From positions 1 to 10,504 of the forward strand of contig JABDIW010000139.1 in NCBI GenBank assembly GCA_013003515.1: 10,504 nucleotides of DNA, given 5' to 3'. The DNA comes from Acidimicrobiia bacterium (GTDB taxonomy: Bacteria; Actinomycetota; Acidimicrobiia; Spongiisociales; UBA5794). Position 1 is the stretch's first letter, and each line of letters begins with the position of its first letter. The notes under the pieces were generated by a model. It was not told the origin of the DNA. It made no database searches and worked only from the letters and a program-made list of their open reading frames with translations. Of this stretch, positions 8,637 through 10,504 are shown piece by piece. A program made the translations under genes and the position numbers.

Positions 8637-10504
8637 TCAGTGCATCGTATCGGCAAGAGTCGAGCCGGAGGCAACCGACACTTCCAGCGGCACATCGAGT
8701 TCGACGACGGCCTCCATCGTCTGCTTCGTCAGCGCGATGACATCGTCGACTCTGTGGGTGGGTGCCTCGATGAGGAGCTCGTCGTGAATCTGCACCAGCA
8801 TCTCGGCCTCCAGCTCCCCGAGCCGTTGGAACAAGTCGATCATCGCTTTCTTGATGATGTCTGCTGCCGAGCCCTGGATGGGTGCATTCAGCGCCATCCG
8901 CTCCCCCATCTGTCGATCCCGGAAGTTGGAGCTCGTGAGCTCAGGCAGGTACCGCCGTCTGCCGAGGAGGGTCACGGTGTACCCGGTCTGTTTGGCGTCA
9001 TCGACGATGCCCTGCATGAAGGCCCGCACCTCGGGGAACTGGCTGAAGTAGGCGTCCATGTGCTCGGCAGCCTCCTCGCGGTCTATCTCGAGGCGTTGCG
9101 CCAGACCGTACGCCTCCATGCCATACAGGAGCCCGAAGTTGATCACCTTCGCTCGCCGACGCTGTTCAGGCGTGACATCGTCGAGAGGAACCGAGAACAC
9201 GCGCGATGCGGTGGCCTGATGGATGTCTTCGCCGTTGCGGAACGCCTCGAGGAGCGCCGGATCCTGGGAGATGTGGGCGAGGATCCGCAGCTCGATCTGT
9301 GAGTAGTCGGCAACCACGAAGGCCATCCCCTCTCCGGCTACAAAGGCGTGGCGGATGGCACGCCCCTCCTCAGACCGAACCGGGATGTTCTGCAGGTTGG
9401 GTTGCTCGGCCGAAAGCCGTCCGGTGGCTGCCGCCATCTGGTTGAACCGCCCTCGAACCCGGCCGTCGTCGTCGACCAGGGGAAGCAACGCATCCACGTA
9501 CGTCGACCGCAGCTTCTCGAGCTCGCGGTAGGACAACAGGTCCGAGACGATCGGATGATCGAGCTTCTGGAGGACGGCGGCGTCGGTCGACGGCGCCCCC
9601 TTCGGGGTCTTCTTGATGACAGGAAGACCCAGAGTCTCGAAGAGCACCTCACGTAACTGCAGTGTGGAGTTCACGTTGAACGGCCCACCGGCGTGCTCGT
9701 GGATCTGCTTCTCGAGCACGGCGAGTCGCTCCCGCAGTTGGTCGCCAAACGTCACGAGGTACTCCGTGTCGACCCCGATGCCTGCGTGCTCCATGTGGGC
9801 CAGGATGCGGACCAGAGGGAGCTCGATCTCCTCGAACAGCTTCATGCCGTCGCGGGCTTCCAGTTGCTCTACCAGCGGGGCGACCAACCTGCCGATGGCC
9901 ACGGCTCGACGTCCAGCACTCTCCAGGTCTGGCCCGCTGTCGTCGAAGTCGAACGCTCCCTGGTCTCTGGTGGCCTCCTCGCCGTCCTGCGCCGGACCGA
10001 GTTCCAGACCGAGTATCCGTCCGGAAAGGTCTTCGAGGTCCGGGGCCCGTCTGGCCGGGTTCACCAGGTACGCGGCGAGGGCGGTGTCGAATCCGATGCC
10101 CTGGACGTCGATGCCGATCTCCAGCATCCGGCGCAGCAGCGGCTTGATGTCATGTCCGATCAAGCGGACATCGGGGTCGGCCAACACAGGTGCCAGGGCG
10201 TCCATGCCGCTCGCGGGAACAAACGTGACGGCGTCCGATTCGGGCACGGCGACAATCACCCCGGCCAGCTCACCACCGTCGTGCACCGCCTCGACAACCA
10301 GGCCCGCCACCGACGCAGCGACCTCGGCGATTCGGCCGGCGTCCAGTTCGGTGGCGACCTCCACATCGATCGCGACTGCTTCGGCGCCGCTGCTCTCCCC
10401 TCCGACCTCGAGAAGGCGGTCCCACAGGCTGCGAAAGGTGAGAGCATCGAACACCTCACGCACCCCTCCCTTGTCCCACTCGTGCCACACGTAGGTCTCT
10501 GGCT
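8637..10504 (-). CDS. polA: DNA polymerase I, C-terminal part (5' end beyond the window)
   Basis: About 621 C-terminal residues are visible; the frame stays open to the right edge, where the sequence begins in the middle of the gene, so the N-terminal 5'-nuclease domain is outside. The visible part has a 3'-5' exonuclease-fold domain (about 10500-9860) and the polymerase domain. Polymerase motif A DYSQIELR (at 9291-9308 for its first six residues), motif B with RRAKVINFGLLYG (near 9120-9160) and motif C VQIHDE (8778-8795) are intact, so DNA synthesis in repair and Okazaki-fragment processing is expected. The exonuclease domain keeps an Asp-Val-Glu at the exo I position, but exo II reads GHDIKPLLRRML, lacking the catalytic Asp, and no exo III Tyr/Asp pattern is seen. 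It is probably without proofreading, as in many PolA proteins. A GTG at 10490 is an internal valine, not the start. The protein ends ...LADTMH before TGA at 8637. Confidence 0.98.
   Translation of the reverse strand, partial: PETYVWHEWDKGGVREVFDALTFRSLWDRLLEVGGESSGAEAVAIDVEVATELDAGRIAEVAASVAGLVVEAVHDGGELAGVIVAVPESDAVTFVPASGMDALAPVLADPDVRLIGHDIKPLLRRMLEIGIDVQGIGFDTALAAYLVNPARRAPDLEDLSGRILGLELGPAQDGEEATRDQGAFDFDDSGPDLESAGRRAVAIGRLVAPLVEQLEARDGMKLFEEIELPLVRILAHMEHAGIGVDTEYLVTFGDQLRERLAVLEKQIHEHAGGPFNVNSTLQLREVLFETLGLPVIKKTPKGAPSTDAAVLQKLDHPIVSDLLSYRELEKLRSTYVDALLPLVDDDGRVRGRFNQMAAATGRLSAEQPNLQNIPVRSEEGRAIRHAFVAGEGMAFVVADYSQIELRILAHISQDPALLEAFRNGEDIHQATASRVFSVPLDDVTPEQRRRAKVINFGLLYGMEAYGLAQRLEIDREEAAEHMDAYFSQFPEVRAFMQGIVDDAKQTGYTVTLLGRRRYLPELTSSNFRDRQMGERMALNAPIQGSAADIIKKAMIDLFQRLGELEAEMLVQIHDELLIEAPTHRVDDVIALTKQTMEAVVELDVPLEVSVASGSTLADTMH

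Noticed and set aside
7146..9302. Open frame of 718 codons on the plus strand across rpsA, the spacer and polA
   Set aside because: It is antisense to two well-identified genes, its product is low in complexity (Gly/Leu/Arg/Ser repeats opposite the Ala/Pro/Glu arm), and no ribosome binding site is evident. Long antisense frames are expected in GC-rich coding DNA.

Overview
The window is about 64% GC by eye and is almost completely filled by eight genes, all on the minus strand. In transcription order (right to left) they are: the 3' two-thirds of polA, rpsA, then a compact Tad/Flp pilus block (cpaB, tadZ/cpaE, tadA/cpaF, tadB, tadC) and finally a polytopic membrane protein of an uncharacterised family. 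The polA-rpsA adjacency, the four-domain S1 protein closely resembling mycobacterial S1, and the single-membrane style Tad set (no secretin gene in view) point to a high-GC Actinomycetota. An Acidimicrobiia-like lineage is my guess; the window alone does not fix the class.

Right part (8544-10504): DNA polymerase I, cut by the window edge so that its 5'-nuclease domain lies outside, then a 93-base spacer with a plausible promoter and a small hairpin. Middle (6864-8543): ribosomal protein S1 with an unusual Ala/Pro/Glu-rich N-terminal extension of about 150 residues, carrying a 15-bp tandem repeat. A 99-base spacer (6765-6863) follows, with a weak promoter candidate and a strong ribosome binding site for cpaB.

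Left part (17-6764): six genes packed without gaps. Successive junctions are an 11-base overlap, a 4-base ATGA overlap, a 4-base GTGA overlap, a 1-base TGATG overlap and a direct stop-start abutment, which indicates one translationally coupled operon. CpaB (pilus assembly, membrane-anchored), TadZ (ParA-like localisation ATPase), TadA (secretion/assembly ATPase) and TadB/TadC (inner-membrane platform) form the cytoplasmic and membrane core of a Tad machine. The prepilin, prepilin peptidase and TadE/F-type minor pilins are not in the window and may lie off the left edge or elsewhere. The last gene, a GT-C-like membrane protein, is the least understood member of the operon.

No intergenic stretch exceeds 100 bases, apart from bases 1-16, which lie past the last stop codon. 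I see no tRNA, rRNA, CRISPR array, insertion sequence or clear rho-independent terminator. I do not see a wholly new system: the window is largely a housekeeping region joined to a conserved Tad operon. The points worth following are the S1 extension, the membrane protein at the end of the operon, the acidic insert in CpaB and the placement of the operon directly behind rpsA.
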